A stretch of DNA of 64,000 bases, taken from positions 6,634,869 through 6,698,868 of the forward strand of contig NW_024726235.1 in the NCBI RefSeq assembly GCF_018991925.1. The letters run 5' to 3'. The first letter of the stretch is position 1; every line of letters begins with the position of its first letter. The translations under genes and the position numbers were made by a program. Source of the DNA: Homarus americanus (Eukaryota; Arthropoda; Malacostraca; Decapoda; Nephropidae). This document shows, one piece after another, positions 52,330 through 64,000 of this stretch. A model generated the notes under the pieces. That model did not search any database. It saw nothing but the letters and a program-made list of their open reading frames with translations, and was not told where the DNA came from.

Positions 52330-52332
<3 letters not shown>
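52162..52332 (+). mobile_element. SINE-like copy flanked by TA tracts
   Basis: Plus strand: A-box-like TGGCAAGGTGGTAGC, then a B-box-like GAGGGTTTCAGTCCTG at about the expected spacing, then GTTGATTATATGTTGAAAAA, TCGCGTG and GGACTAAATGAAAT leading into (TA)n. Tail words match the 50.65-kb copy (GTTGATTGTATG, CCGCGTG, GGACTAATGAAAT), which supports one SINE family. Confidence 0.6.

Positions 52333-52421
<89 letters not shown>
52333..52421. repeat. (TA)n tract
   Basis: About 44 TA units at the 3' end of the SINE-like copy. Confidence 0.97.
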
Positions 52422-52424
<3 letters not shown>

Positions 52425-52539
52425 GTTGTTCGCTTGCCATTGTAGAGCAGTGTGGTGGGTTAAGTTAGTGTTGAGAGACTGAGAAGCATCCCAGCTTGAG
52501 GCAGAAAGCCAAACCGTCATATCAGGCAGGTCGTGCAAC

Positions 52540-55500
52540 AACCTGCCCCACACCCTCACCTCCTCCCAGGCCTCCTCCCTCTCCCTCCTCCCCCAGGCCT
52601 CCCGCACTCACCTCATCCCCAGGCCTCCCTCCCTCACCTCCTCAGGCCTCCTCCCTCACCTCCCTCCCCCGGGCCTCCCACCTCCTCCCCCTCCCAGGCC
52701 TCCCTCCCTCACCTCCTCCCCCAGGCCTCCTCCCCTCCCCACCTCTCCCCAGGCCTCCACCTATCTCCTCCTCAGGCCTCCCTCCCTCCCTCCCTCCCAC
52801 ATCCTCCCCCAGGCCTCCCACCTCACCTCCTCCCCAGGCCTCCCACCCTCACCTCCTCCCCCCAGGCCTCCCACCTCACCTCCCCTCCCCCACGCCTCCC
52901 ACCTGCCTCCTCCCCAGGCATCCCTCCTCCCCTCCCCCTCCTCCCCAGGCCTCCCTCACCTCCTCCCCCAGGCCTCCCTCCACCCCTCCTCCCCAGGCCT
53001 CCCACCCTCACCTCCTCCCCAGGCCTTCCCACCTCCTCCCCAGGCCTCCCCTACCTCCTCCCCCAGGCCTCCCTCCCTCTTACCTCCTCCACCAGACCTC
53101 CCTCCCTCACCTCCTCCCTCAGACCCCTCACCTCCTCCCCCAGGCCTCCCCCTCACCTCCTCCCAGGCCTCCCAACCTCACCTCCTCCCAGGCCTCCCCC
53201 TCTACCTCTCCCCCAGGCCTCCCTCCCCCCCTCCCCTCCCCCAGGCCTCCCCCTCACCTCCTCCCAGGCCTCCCACCTCCTCCCCCAGGCCTCCCACCCC
53301 TCACCTCTCCCAGGCCTCCCACCTCACCTCCTCCCCAGGCCTCCTCCCCTCCCCCTCTCCACAGGCCTCCCTCCCCTCCCACCTCCCTCCCCAGGCCTCT
53401 CCCCTCACCTCCCTCCCCCAGGCCTCCCTCACCTCACCTCCCCCAGGCCTCCCCCTCCTCCCCAGGCCTCCCCTCCCCTCACCTCCTCCCCAGGCCTCTC
53501 ACCTCCCTCCTCCCCCCAGGCCTCCCCTCACCCTCCCCCAGGCCTCCCACCCCTCACCTCCTCCTCCAGGCCTCCCACCTCACCTCCTTCCCCGCAGCAT
53601 CCTCCCTCCCACGTCCTTCCCAGGCCTCCCCACCCCTCACCTCCTCCTCCAGGCCTCCCACCCTCACGTCCTCCCCAGGCCTCTCTCCTTCACCTCCTCC
53701 TCCAGGCCTCAAACCTAACCTCCTCTCCCAAGCCCACCCACCTCCCTCCCCCCCAGGCCTCCCACCCCACCTCCTCCCCAGGCCTCCCTCCTCCTCCCAG
53801 GCCTCCCTCACCTCCTCCCCAGGCCTCCCACCCCTCACCTCCTCCAGGCCTCCTCCCTCACCTCCTCCTCCAGGCCTCCCCCTCCCTCCCCCAGCCTCCT
53901 CCCTCACTCCTCCCAGGCCTCCCCTCCCCAGGCCTCCTCCCTCCCCAGGGCTCCCACCTCCCCCTCCTCCCCCAGGCCTCCCCCTCCTCCCCTCCTCCAG
54001 GCCTCCCACCCCTCACCTCCTCCTCCAGGCCTCCTCCCTCACCTCCTCCCCAGGCCTCCCTCCCCTACCTCCTCCCCAGGCCTCCCACCTCCCCACACCT
54101 CCTCCCCAGGCCTCCCACCTCACCTCCCCTCCTCCAGGCCTCCCTCCTACCTCTCCCCCAGGCCTCCCTCCCCACCCTCCTCCCCAGGCCTCCCACCCTC
54201 CTCCTCCAGGCCTCCTCCCTCCCTCGTCTGCGTCCTCCTCCCACGTCCTTCCCCAGGCCTCTCCCCTCCTCCCCCAGGCATCCCTCCCTCCCCTCCCCCC
54301 CAGGCCTCTCTCCTCACCGTCTCCCCCAGGCCTCCCTCCCTCCCCTCCTCCCCCACATCCCCTCCCCTCCTCCCCAGGCTTCCCTCCTTCACCTCTCCCC
54401 GGCCTCCCTCTCTCACCTCCTCCCTGCATCCCTACCTCCCTCACCTCCTCCCCCAGGCCTCCCCCTTCACCTCCTCCCCCAGGCCTCCCTCCCTCCACCT
54501 CTCCCCCTGGCTTCCCTCCCTCACCTCCTCCCCAGGCCTCTCCCTCCCTCATCTCCTCCCCCAGGCTTCCCCTCCTTCCACCTCCTCCCCAGGCCTCCCT
54601 CCCCTCTCCACAGGCCTCCTCCTCACCTCCTCCCCAGGCCTCCTCCTCCACCCCTCTCCCCAGCCTCCCTCCTTCACCTCCTCCTCCAGGCCTCCCCCTC
54701 ACCTCCCTCCCAGCCTCCCCTCCCTCACCTCCCTCCCCCAGGCCTCCCTCCCTCCCCCTCCCTCCCTGGTCCTCCCTCCTCCCTCACCTCCTCCCCAGGC
54801 CTCCCCCCTTCACCTTGTCCCCCAGGCCTCCCTCCTCTCCACCTCCCCAGGCTTCCTCCTCACCTTCTCCTCAGGCCTCCCTCCCTCCCACCTCCTCCCA
54901 GCCTTCTCCCCTCTCTTCCTCCAGGCCTCCCTCCTCCCCACCTCCTCCCCCCAGGCCTCCCTCCCTCACCTCCTCCCCCAGGCCTCCCTCCCCTCACCTC
55001 TACCCCAGGCCTCCCTCCTTCACCTCCTCCCCAGCCCTCCCTCCCTCAGCTCTCCCTCCAGGCCTCCCACCCTCCCTCTCCCCTCCCCCAGGCCTCCCTC
55101 CTCCCTCCCCTCCTCCCCCAGGCCTCCCTCCCCCTCCCCTCCCTCCCCAAGCCTTCCTCCCTCACCTCTCCCCCAGGCCCTCCCTCCCTCACCTCCTCCC
55201 TCCCACCTCCCCACCAGGCCTCCCTCCCCTCCCTCCCCTCCCCTCCCCAGGCCTCCCTCTCCCACCTCCCTCCCCAGACCTACCACCTTCCCCTTCTCCC
55301 CAGGCCTCCTTCTCCCCTCCTCCCACCTGGGCCTCCTCCCTCCCTCCCTCACCTCCTCCCCCAGGCGTCCCTCCCTCACCTCCTCCCCCAGGCCTCCTCC
55401 CTCCTCCTCCTCCTCCCCCAAACTCCCTCCTCCTCCCCAGGCCTACCACCTTCCTTCTCTGAGCCTCCTCCCCTCACCTCCTCCCCAGGCCTCCTCCCCT

Positions 55501-58500
55501 CACCTCCTCCCCAGGCCTCCTCCCTCTCCCTCCTCCTCCCCAGGCCTCCCCTCCTCCTCCCCAGGCCTACCTTCCCTTCTCCCCCAGGCCTCCTTCTCCC
55601 ACCTCCCTGAGCCCTCCTCCCTCCCTCCCCTCACCTCCCTCCCCAGGCCTCCCTCCCTCACCTCCTCCCAGGTCTCCTCCCTCCCCAGGCCTCCCTCCCC
55701 TCCCTCACCCCTCCTCCCTGAGCCTCCCCCTCACCCCTCCCCTCCCCAGGCCTCCCACCCACCTCCTCCCCAGGCCTCCCACCCCTCCCCCCTCCTCCCC
55801 AGGCCTCCCCTCCTCACCTCCTCCCCCCAGGCCTCCCCCTCCCTCCCCTCCTCCCCCAGGCCTCCCACCCCTCCCCACCCTCCTCCCCAGTCTCCCACCA
55901 CCCCTCCACCCCTCCTCCCCAGGCCTCCCACCCTCACCTCCCCCCCCAGGCCTCCCCACCCTCCCTCCACCTCCTCCCCAGGCCTCCCACCTCACCTCCT
56001 CCCCGACCTCCCACCCCTCCCTCACCTCCTCCCAGGCCTCCCACCCTTACCTCCTCCCCAGGCCTCCCTCCTCCCTCCCACCTCCTCCCCAGGCCTCCCC
56101 ACCTCACCTCCTCCCCCAGGCCTCCCACCCTCCCTCACCTCCTCCCCCAGGCCTCCCACCTCCCCCTCCTCCCCAGGCCTCCCACCTTACCTCCTCCCCA
56201 GGCCTCCCCCTTCACCTCCTCCCCCAGGCCTCCCCACCCCTCACCTCCCCTCCCCCCAGGCCTCCCCTCTCCACCTCCTCCCCCAGGCCTCCCCTCCCAC
56301 CTCCCTCCCCCAGGCCTCCCCCTCCCCTCACCCTCCCTCCCCCAGGCCTCCCACCCTTACCTCCTCCCCCAGGCCTCCCTCCCTCCCCTCCCCCTCCTCC
56401 AGGCCTCCCCCTCCACCTCCTCCCCCAGGCCTCCCCACCCCTCCCTCCACCTCCTCCCCAGGCCTCCCACCCCACCTCCTCCCCCCAGGCCTCCCACCCT
56501 CCTCCTCCCCCCAGGCCTCCCCACCCCTCCTCCTCCCCAGGCCTCCCACCCTTACCTCCTCCCCAGGCCTCCCACCCTCACCTCCTCCCCAGGCCTCCAC
56601 CTCACCTCCTCCCCCAGGCCTCCACCCTCACCCCTCCTCCCCTCAGGCCTCCTTCCTCACCTCTGCCCCAGGCCTCCCACCCTCACCTCCTCCCCCAGGC
56701 CTCCCCCTCCCACCTCCTCCAGGCCTCCTTCCTCACCTCCTCCCCAGGCCTCCCACCCCTTACCTCCTCCCCAGGCCTCCCACCCCTCCCTCACCTCCTC
56801 CCCAGGCCTCCCACCTCACCTCCTCCCCCAGGCCTCCCACCTCCTCCCCCAGGCCTCCCACCCCTCCCCACCTCCTCCCAGGCCTCCCTTCCTCACCTCC
56901 TCCCCAGGCCTCCTCCCTCACTTCCTCCCACCGGCCTCCCTCCCTCCCTCACCTCCCCTCCCCAGGCCTCCCCCCTCACCTCCTCCCCAGGCCTCCCTCC
57001 CCACCTCCCTCCCCAGGCTTCCCTCCCTCACCTCCTCCTCAGGCTTCTCTCTCCCTCCCCTCCCCAGGCCTCCCCACCCCTTACCTCCTCCCCAGGCCTC
57101 CTCCCTCCCTCACCTCCTCCCCAGGCCTCCCCACCCTCACCTCCTCCCCAGGCCTCCCCTCCCTCCCCTCCACCCCTCCTCCCCAGGCCTCCCTCCCCAC
57201 CTCCCTCCCCCCAGGCCTCCTCCTCACCTCCTCCCCCAGGCCTCCCTCCCCTCACCTCCTCCCCAGGCCTCCCTCCCCTCCTCACCTCCTCCCCCAGGTC
57301 TCCCTCCTCCCTCACCTCCTCCCCAGGCCTCCCACCCCTACCTCCTCCCCCAGGCCTCCCTCCCTCACCTCCTCCCAGGCCTCCCTCCCTCACCTCCTCC
57401 CCAGGCCTCCCCTCCTCCACCTCCTCCCCCCAGGCCTCCCTCCCCTCACCTCCTCCCCAGGCCTCCCTCCCTCCACCCCTCCCACCTCCTCCTCCCAGGC
57501 CTCCCTCCTCCCCTCCTCCCCAGCCTCCCACCCTCCCCTCACCTCCTCCCCAGGCCTCCCCTCCCTCCCCTCACCTCCTCCCCCCAGGCCTTCCTCCTCA
57601 CCTCCCCTCCCCCAGGTCTCTCCCCTCCCTCCCTCACCCCCTCCTCCCCTGCGCCCCTCCTCTCTCCACCTCCTCCCCAGGCCTCCCACCCCTCCCCTCC
57701 TCCTCCCCCAGTCCTCCCTCCCCTCCCCTCACCTCCCTCCCAGGCCTTCCTCCCCCACCTCCTCCCCCAGGTCTCCCTCCCTCCCCTCACCCCTCCTCCC
57801 CAGGTCTCCCTCCCTCCCTCACCTCCCCCAGGCCTTCTTCCTCACCTCCTCCCCAGGCTCCTTCCTCCCTCACCTCCTCCTGCAGGCCTCCCTCCTCCCC
57901 TCACCCTCCCCCCAGGCCTCCCTCCTCCCTCACCTCCTCCCCCAGGCCTTCCTCCCTCACCCCCCCTCCCCCAGGTCTCCCTCCTCCCCTCACCTCCTCC
58001 CCAGGCCTCCCCTCCCTCCCTCACCCTCCTCCCCCAGGCCTCCCCTCCCACCTTACCTCCTCCCCTCCTCCCCTCCGCACCCCTTACCTCCCCCGGCCTC
58101 CCCTCCTCCCCTCACCTCCTCCCCAGTCCTCCCTCCCCCCCCCCACCTCCTCCCCCAGGCCTCCCTTCCTCCTCACCTCCTCCTGCAGGCCTCCCTCCCT
58201 CCCTCCCCACCTCCCCCAGGCCCCTCCCTCCCTCCCCACCTCCTCCCCCAGGCCTCCCTCCCTCCCTCCTCTTCCCCAGGCCTCCCTCCCCCACCTCCTC
58301 CCAGGCCTCCCTCCCCTCACCTCCTCCCCCAGGCCTTCCTCCCTCACCTCCTCCCCCAGGCCTCCACCCCTTACCTCCTCCCCCTATCCTCCCTCCCACC
58401 CTACCTCCTCCCCAGTCCTCCTCCACCCTCACCTCCTCCCCAGGCCTCCCCCTTCCCCCTCTTCCCCCAGGCCTCCCTCCCCCAGGCCTCCCTCCCTCCC

Positions 58501-58548
58501 CTCACCTCCTCCCCCAGGCCTCCCACCCTCACCTCCTCCCGCTACTTT
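52540..58548. repeat. 6-kb pyrimidine-rich minisatellite with AGGCCT units
   Basis: Units of roughly 23-30 bp built from CCTCACCTCCTCCCCCAGGC and CTCCCTCC, probably more than 200 copies, with variable C and CTC run lengths. Apart from CAGG, units are nearly all C and T, so stop codons are rare. That is why 988- and 1,025-codon Pro/Ser/Leu-rich frames exist at 52,496-55,610 in two overlapping frames, with Gly/Glu/Arg-rich frames opposite. The long frames also start in the unique flank without splice or start support. I treat all as artefacts. Confidence 0.96.
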
Positions 58549-59217
58549 TCAGTTTATCTTAATGAGTTCAAAACTAGAACCAATCAAGTATAATTCAAGT
58601 CAGTTTCATAAAAATAAATATCATTGAAGCAATACTCGAGACACGCTTCATAACAGTTAAACAAAGTTGTCTGTGCAGACATTTTTATAAAAAAAATATG
58701 TGAGTCAATAGGGCAAATATTAATAACACTGATAATGTTACAATATATATATACGGTAACATTATCAAAACGGAATCCCGTACCGGGACAAGACTGTTTG
58801 AGAGCTTTACGGGTTCGAATACCGTAAGACACCCATATTCATACGTACGATTGAAGATATATGTATTTTGGTGATCTGTCAGTGTAATATCAGCAAGTTA
58901 TTTGAAGTAATCTGATGGAATGTCGATATATAATGAGATGGTGTCAAAGGTTATGACGCAGTAAAGTGCAAACAGGGGTAGTGTCGTGCCAACTATAAAC
59001 TCTTTGATATGATCCAATAAAACTTCTCATAAATTCATGAGAAGGAAACAAGTGAGGATGGAGCTGTTATAATGTAGTCCCTTCAATCAGCGTTTGATCT
59101 TTCTTCTCATTAAGAAATAAGAGTTAAGGAGTTAATTGTCCTATGCCCGCGTTACTGTTGGTGTTATGATAGACACCTTTTGGTATATTGGTGTCACTGA
59201 GAAAACACTTATGACGG

Positions 59218-59219
<2 letters not shown>
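58549..59219. other. Non-coding sequence with a possible SINE remnant
   Basis: Mostly AT-rich unique sequence. At about 58,820-58,833 GGGTTCGAATACCG matches a B box, with a short TA run about 80 bp upstream. This may be another SINE fragment, but no A box is clear. Confidence 0.3.
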
Positions 59220-59284
<65 letters not shown>

Positions 59285-59301
59285 GTGTGTGTGTGTGTGT
59301 T
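59220..59301. repeat. (GT)n microsatellite
   Basis: About 40 GT units with one TT interruption near 59,284. Confidence 0.97.
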
Positions 59302-60536
<1,235 letters not shown>

Positions 60537-60543
60537 TTATTTA

Positions 60544-60545
<2 letters not shown>

Positions 60546-60579
<34 letters not shown>
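60546..60579. repeat. (GT)n microsatellite
   Basis: About 15 GT units shortly after the TA tract. Confidence 0.95.
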
Positions 60580-60580
<1 letters not shown>

Positions 60581-60944
60581 GTGTGTGGCAGTTTCCTGTA
60601 GATTTAGGCCAGATAGAATGCACCACTAAAGAGTTATGTTGGGGAGAACAATAGACAGCTTTTTGTCGGGGAATTTCTTGTGGTTTTGACTGGTCTTGTT
60701 TCCTTCCCTCATCGTGTCAACTGCTTCTCTCTTGTCTGTATCCTGTTTCTTCAGTTCATGGCCTGCGTTAGTCAGCTTGATGTGTGCCTTCCATGGATGT
60801 TTTTTTTTGGCTCATAAGGGTTCTTTTATTTCTCAGGTGTCACTGGAAGCGTCCGATGAAAATTTCTTTCTCACTTTTTTTTAATTTGTTTCATTTTTTA
60901 ATGCAGTGGTTCCCTTGTTCTCATTTATCTTATTTTCCCATGTC

Positions 60945-60946
<2 letters not shown>
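60580..60946. other. Spacer, nothing recognised
   Basis: T-rich sequence between microsatellites. Confidence 0.5.

Positions 60947-60994
<48 letters not shown>
60947..60994. repeat. (CA)n microsatellite at LINE 3' end
   Basis: About 23 CA units, (TG)n on the minus strand, directly following the presumed 3' untranslated region of the LINE to the right. Confidence 0.95.
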
Positions 60995-60996
<2 letters not shown>

Positions 60997-63900
60997 CTTC
61001 TACTTTGCTGTCACTCGGAATCGAGTATGACGATCATCCAGCTATGATACAGTGATATTAGTTATTAGGGATGTCACCTTCATTGGTGAGTTTTGAGGTG
61101 ACTAAAGAGGCCGATACGGGACCGGCAGAGTCGTTCACATGAGTTGCACGTGTGGAGGGCTACATCGACTGCGGGAGGGACGGTGGCAGCGTCTTTCCGG
61201 CGTTGGCGCTTGTCTGCCACAGTTTGCAGTCGGGCTAACTCGAACGTATTGACACCTTCACGTGTGGTGCTCGGTTCAAACGTTACGATGTGGCGTAATC
61301 GACTCCCAGGTGATGGGGTCGATTTGGCACCTTTACAGGTTTGTCTTAAGACTATCCTTATACCTTTACAGTTGCCCGCCGGCGTTATGTTTACTATTCG
61401 TTAGGTAACTGTAAAGTAGCTGCTTTGGCAGTCTACTGTTGTCCATGCGGGTAACATGGCCAGTCCAGCGTAGTTGTTCATGTATAATGGTAGCCTCGAT
61501 GCTCCTACAGTTGGTGTCAGCAAGAATACTGGCATTTGCTCTCTTGTCTTCCCAGCGAACATGGAGGATGGAACGTAGACTACGTTGGTGAACGTTTTCA
61601 AGTGCTTTGAGGTGCTTCCTATATGTGCCTATATGTGACCCATGTCTCACTGCCATATAGCAGGGTGGGGAGGACCACTGATCGTTATACGTGTAACTTT
61701 GTAGATAATTTCAGCTCCCTACAGTTGAAGACACGGTTTCGGAGTCTGCCAAAGGCTTGAGATGCACATCTGATCCGATGGTGAATCTCTTCATCGATGT
61801 CTGCGGTTGTGGACAGGTGGGAGCCGAGATACCGAAAGTGGGAAGCATTAGAGAGGGTAGTACAGTTAAGCTGGATGGATGGTGGAGGTGTATCTGAATC
61901 AGGGGCAGGTTGAAAGAGAATCTGAGTCTTACGTACATATACCTCAAGGCCGAAGTGTGCATACGCATCTGAGTAGGTGTTTAAGATCTGCTGTAGGTCG
62001 TGTTCAGTGTGAGCAACAAGGGTGAGGTCGTCTGCATACTGAAGTTCAGTAATGGAAGCTGCCGACACCTTTGTTCTTGCCTGGAGTCGTCTTATGTTGA
62101 AAAGACCCTTCACCCGGTACATGATGTTCACCCCGCTGGCTAAATTGGCACTGGCACGAGTAAGGAAGGTAGCCAAGAAAATGGAAAAGAGAGTTGGTGC
62201 CAGTACACACCCTTGTTTAACTCCCGTTTGGGTGGGGAAGAACTCAGACTGGGTGCCATTGTGCAGGACACTGCCGTTCATGCCATCGTGGAGTTGCCTC
62301 ACAATGGCGATGAATTTTGGTGGACAGCCAAAACGGCTGAGGGTCCACCAGAGGGCTTCCCTGTTGACTGAGTCGAAGGCCTTGGTTAGGTCGATGAAAG
62401 CCATGTACAGGTCACGACACTGTTCTCTGCACTTTTCTTATATCTGGCGAGCAGAAAAGATCATGTCAGTGGTGCCACGTGATGGTCTAAAACCACATTG
62501 AGATTCTGGGAGGAAGTTTTCCGCCTCAGGAGGAAGTCTGTTTAGGAGGACTCGGGCTATAATCGTGCCAGCTACGGAGAGCAGCGAGATCCCACTGTAG
62601 TTGCCACAGCCTGACCGGTCTCCCTTGTGCCTATAAATATTGACGATAGAGGCATCTTTAAGAGCTTGGGGGATTTCCTCCTTTTCCCATATATTCTCTA
62701 GGAGAGAGTGGAGACGGCTGATCCTCCTGATTTATACACCTCGGCTGGGATTCCATCAGGCCCTGAGGCTTTGTTATTTTTCATGTTTGATGGCAGTAGC
62801 TACTTCATCCAGGGATGGAGGATAGGTCAGGTGTGTCAGCTCTGGATGCTGAGGGACCTGCTGGGTAGTCAGGACATCCACATCGGTGTTTCGGTTGAGC
62901 AGTGAATGGTAGTGCTCTTTCCAGCTCTGAAGGAGGCCTTCATCGTCTTTAATTAGGGAGTTACCGTCGGATCAGCGGAGGGGGGGGCTGTGCCACGTGT
63001 GATTACCCCATAAAATGTTTTAGTGGAGTTGAAAAATTCGCGCATCTTGTGCTGATCTGCAAAATTTTGTGTTTCACATGCTTTATTTTTAAGCCAGTCG
63101 TTCTTTAGATTGCGAAGTACCCGCTGGGCCGCCACTTCTTGCGGAAGGTATCAGCTTTGGTCCGTGACTGAGGGTTGTTCTGCCAGTTAGTAAAAGCAGC
63201 ACGATTATCATAGATGAGTACTTTGATTGCCGGGTCATTTTCATCAAACTAGTCCTGGTGTATTCTTTCGATCTGGCCAAGGTTCTCTCTGCAGGTTTTT
63301 GTCATGACAGTGTCGAGAATATCTCATTCGGCACTGGGATTTGCGTTGTTTGCTGCTCTCTGAAAGCATGTGCTACCGCTGGATCCTCCAGACGTTTAGT
63401 GTTAAAAAATATTCTTGAGGCTTGCTGCCTTCGCCATTTTCGGGCGACGTGAAGTGAGAGCTTGGCTCTGACGAGCCATTGATCTGTGTCGCACTGGTCT
63501 GAGCCACACATGGCACGGGTGATGAGGACATCTCGGCGACCTCTTTCTCTGCCATTGATGTTTGAATCGTGGTTGTTGCCACGAACCCTTGAACTTGTCG
63601 GCGTGCCTAAACAAGGTATTGGTGATAGTGAGGCTGTGCGCAGCACACTTGCTGAGGAGGAGTAGGCCGTTGGCATTACACTTGCCTTGTCCATTTCTCC
63701 CTATAGTTAACTGCCAAATGTCAGCATCTCTGCCAACTCTGGCATTGAAGTCACCAAGGAGCACAACCTTGTCTTCTCTGGGGATAGGGACTAGCACTCT
63801 GTCGAGGTCGGCGTAAAATGCCTCCGTGATGTTATCCTCCACATCCAGTGTTGGGGTGTTTGCACTGATGAAGAAGGCATGACGTGAGTGATTCATTGGG

Positions 63901-64000
63901 AATCGAAGAGTAATGAGGCACTCGATCCCAATAGGCATTTCAGTTAACCTGTGTAGGATGCATTGACGGAGAGTATAGCCAGACCCCTGTTCTGTCAGTT
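60995..64000 (-). mobile_element. LINE ORF2 remnant: endonuclease, RT, C2H2 finger (runs off window)
   Basis: Minus strand, 5' end beyond 64,000. APE-type endonuclease: VVLLGDFNARVGRDADIW near 63.73-63.76 kb and, in another frame, RDVLITRAMCGSDQCDTD near 63.5 kb. Reverse transcriptase: AFIDLTKAFDSVNREALW at the start of a 239-codon frame (61,685-62,404), then TGVKQGCVLAPTLFS and LQYADDLTLVAH, with catalytic YADD at 62,027-62,038. C-terminal: LRWTGHVTRMDNSRLPKQ (61.4-61.6 kb), then a C2H2 finger CNSCERLC...HLKTHQ ending in a stop at 61,080-61,082. At least several frameshifts and stops separate these blocks, so it is not active. A (TG)n 3' end and the finger suggest an RTE-like group, but the clade is uncertain. 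Confidence 0.92.

Noticed and set aside
52496..55610. Two very long Pro/Ser/Leu-rich open frames resembling collagen-like or proline-rich proteins
   Set aside because: They overlap in different frames, consist only of the pyrimidine-rich satellite, and their openness follows from the near absence of stop codons in C/T-rich units.
60995..64000. Active retrotransposon
   Set aside because: Domain blocks are spread over several frames with internal stops, although catalytic YADD survives.

Overview
The window looks like nuclear DNA of an arthropod, most likely a decapod crustacean. Three things point there: interrupted blocks of the pentamer CCTAA/TTAGG (the arthropod telomere motif) at 11.75-12.15 kb and 23.57-23.67 kb, a very high density of long microsatellites and minisatellites, and several non-LTR retrotransposon (LINE) remnants whose C-terminal sequences resemble ones I associate with crab, shrimp and crayfish genomes. 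The decapod assignment is from memory of family style, not a database search.

No host gene can be called confidently. By the spans listed here, roughly half of the 64 kb is tandemly repeated. The main arrays are: 36/67-bp units (5.75-7.24 kb); a G-rich ~26-bp unit (7.34-9.55 kb) followed by C-rich arrays (9.64-11.01 kb); a 20-bp unit turning into a 37-bp unit (17.43-23.36 kb); an 18-bp unit (28.83-29.33 kb); a 30-bp unit turning into a ~40-bp unit (32.1-37.2 kb); a 23-bp unit in three subfamilies (40.88-50.24 kb); and a 6-kb pyrimidine-rich array (52.54-58.55 kb). Nearly all long open frames lie in these arrays and are open because the unit lacks stop codons or has a length divisible by three. 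I do not call them proteins.

Mobile elements: five LINE fragments, all reading on the minus strand, at about 25.75-26.31, 30.64-31.97, 32.41-33.22, 46.50-47.39 and 60.99-64.00 kb. All are decayed by frameshifts, stops or truncation. Two of them interrupt tandem arrays. The right-end element is the most complete: endonuclease, reverse transcriptase with YADD, and a C-terminal C2H2 finger. It runs off the window. tRNA-derived SINE-like copies sit beside (TA)n tracts at 50.5-50.75 and 52.16-52.33 kb.

Weak gene evidence: two short open segments with good splice signals on the plus strand (15,069-15,128, with a start codon in good context, and 24,057-24,125) are phase-compatible and would flank an intron filled by the 20/37-bp array. 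A third exon-like segment lies on the minus strand near 37.88-38.06 kb. No rRNA, convincing tRNA gene, CRISPR array or bacterial-type operon was seen.
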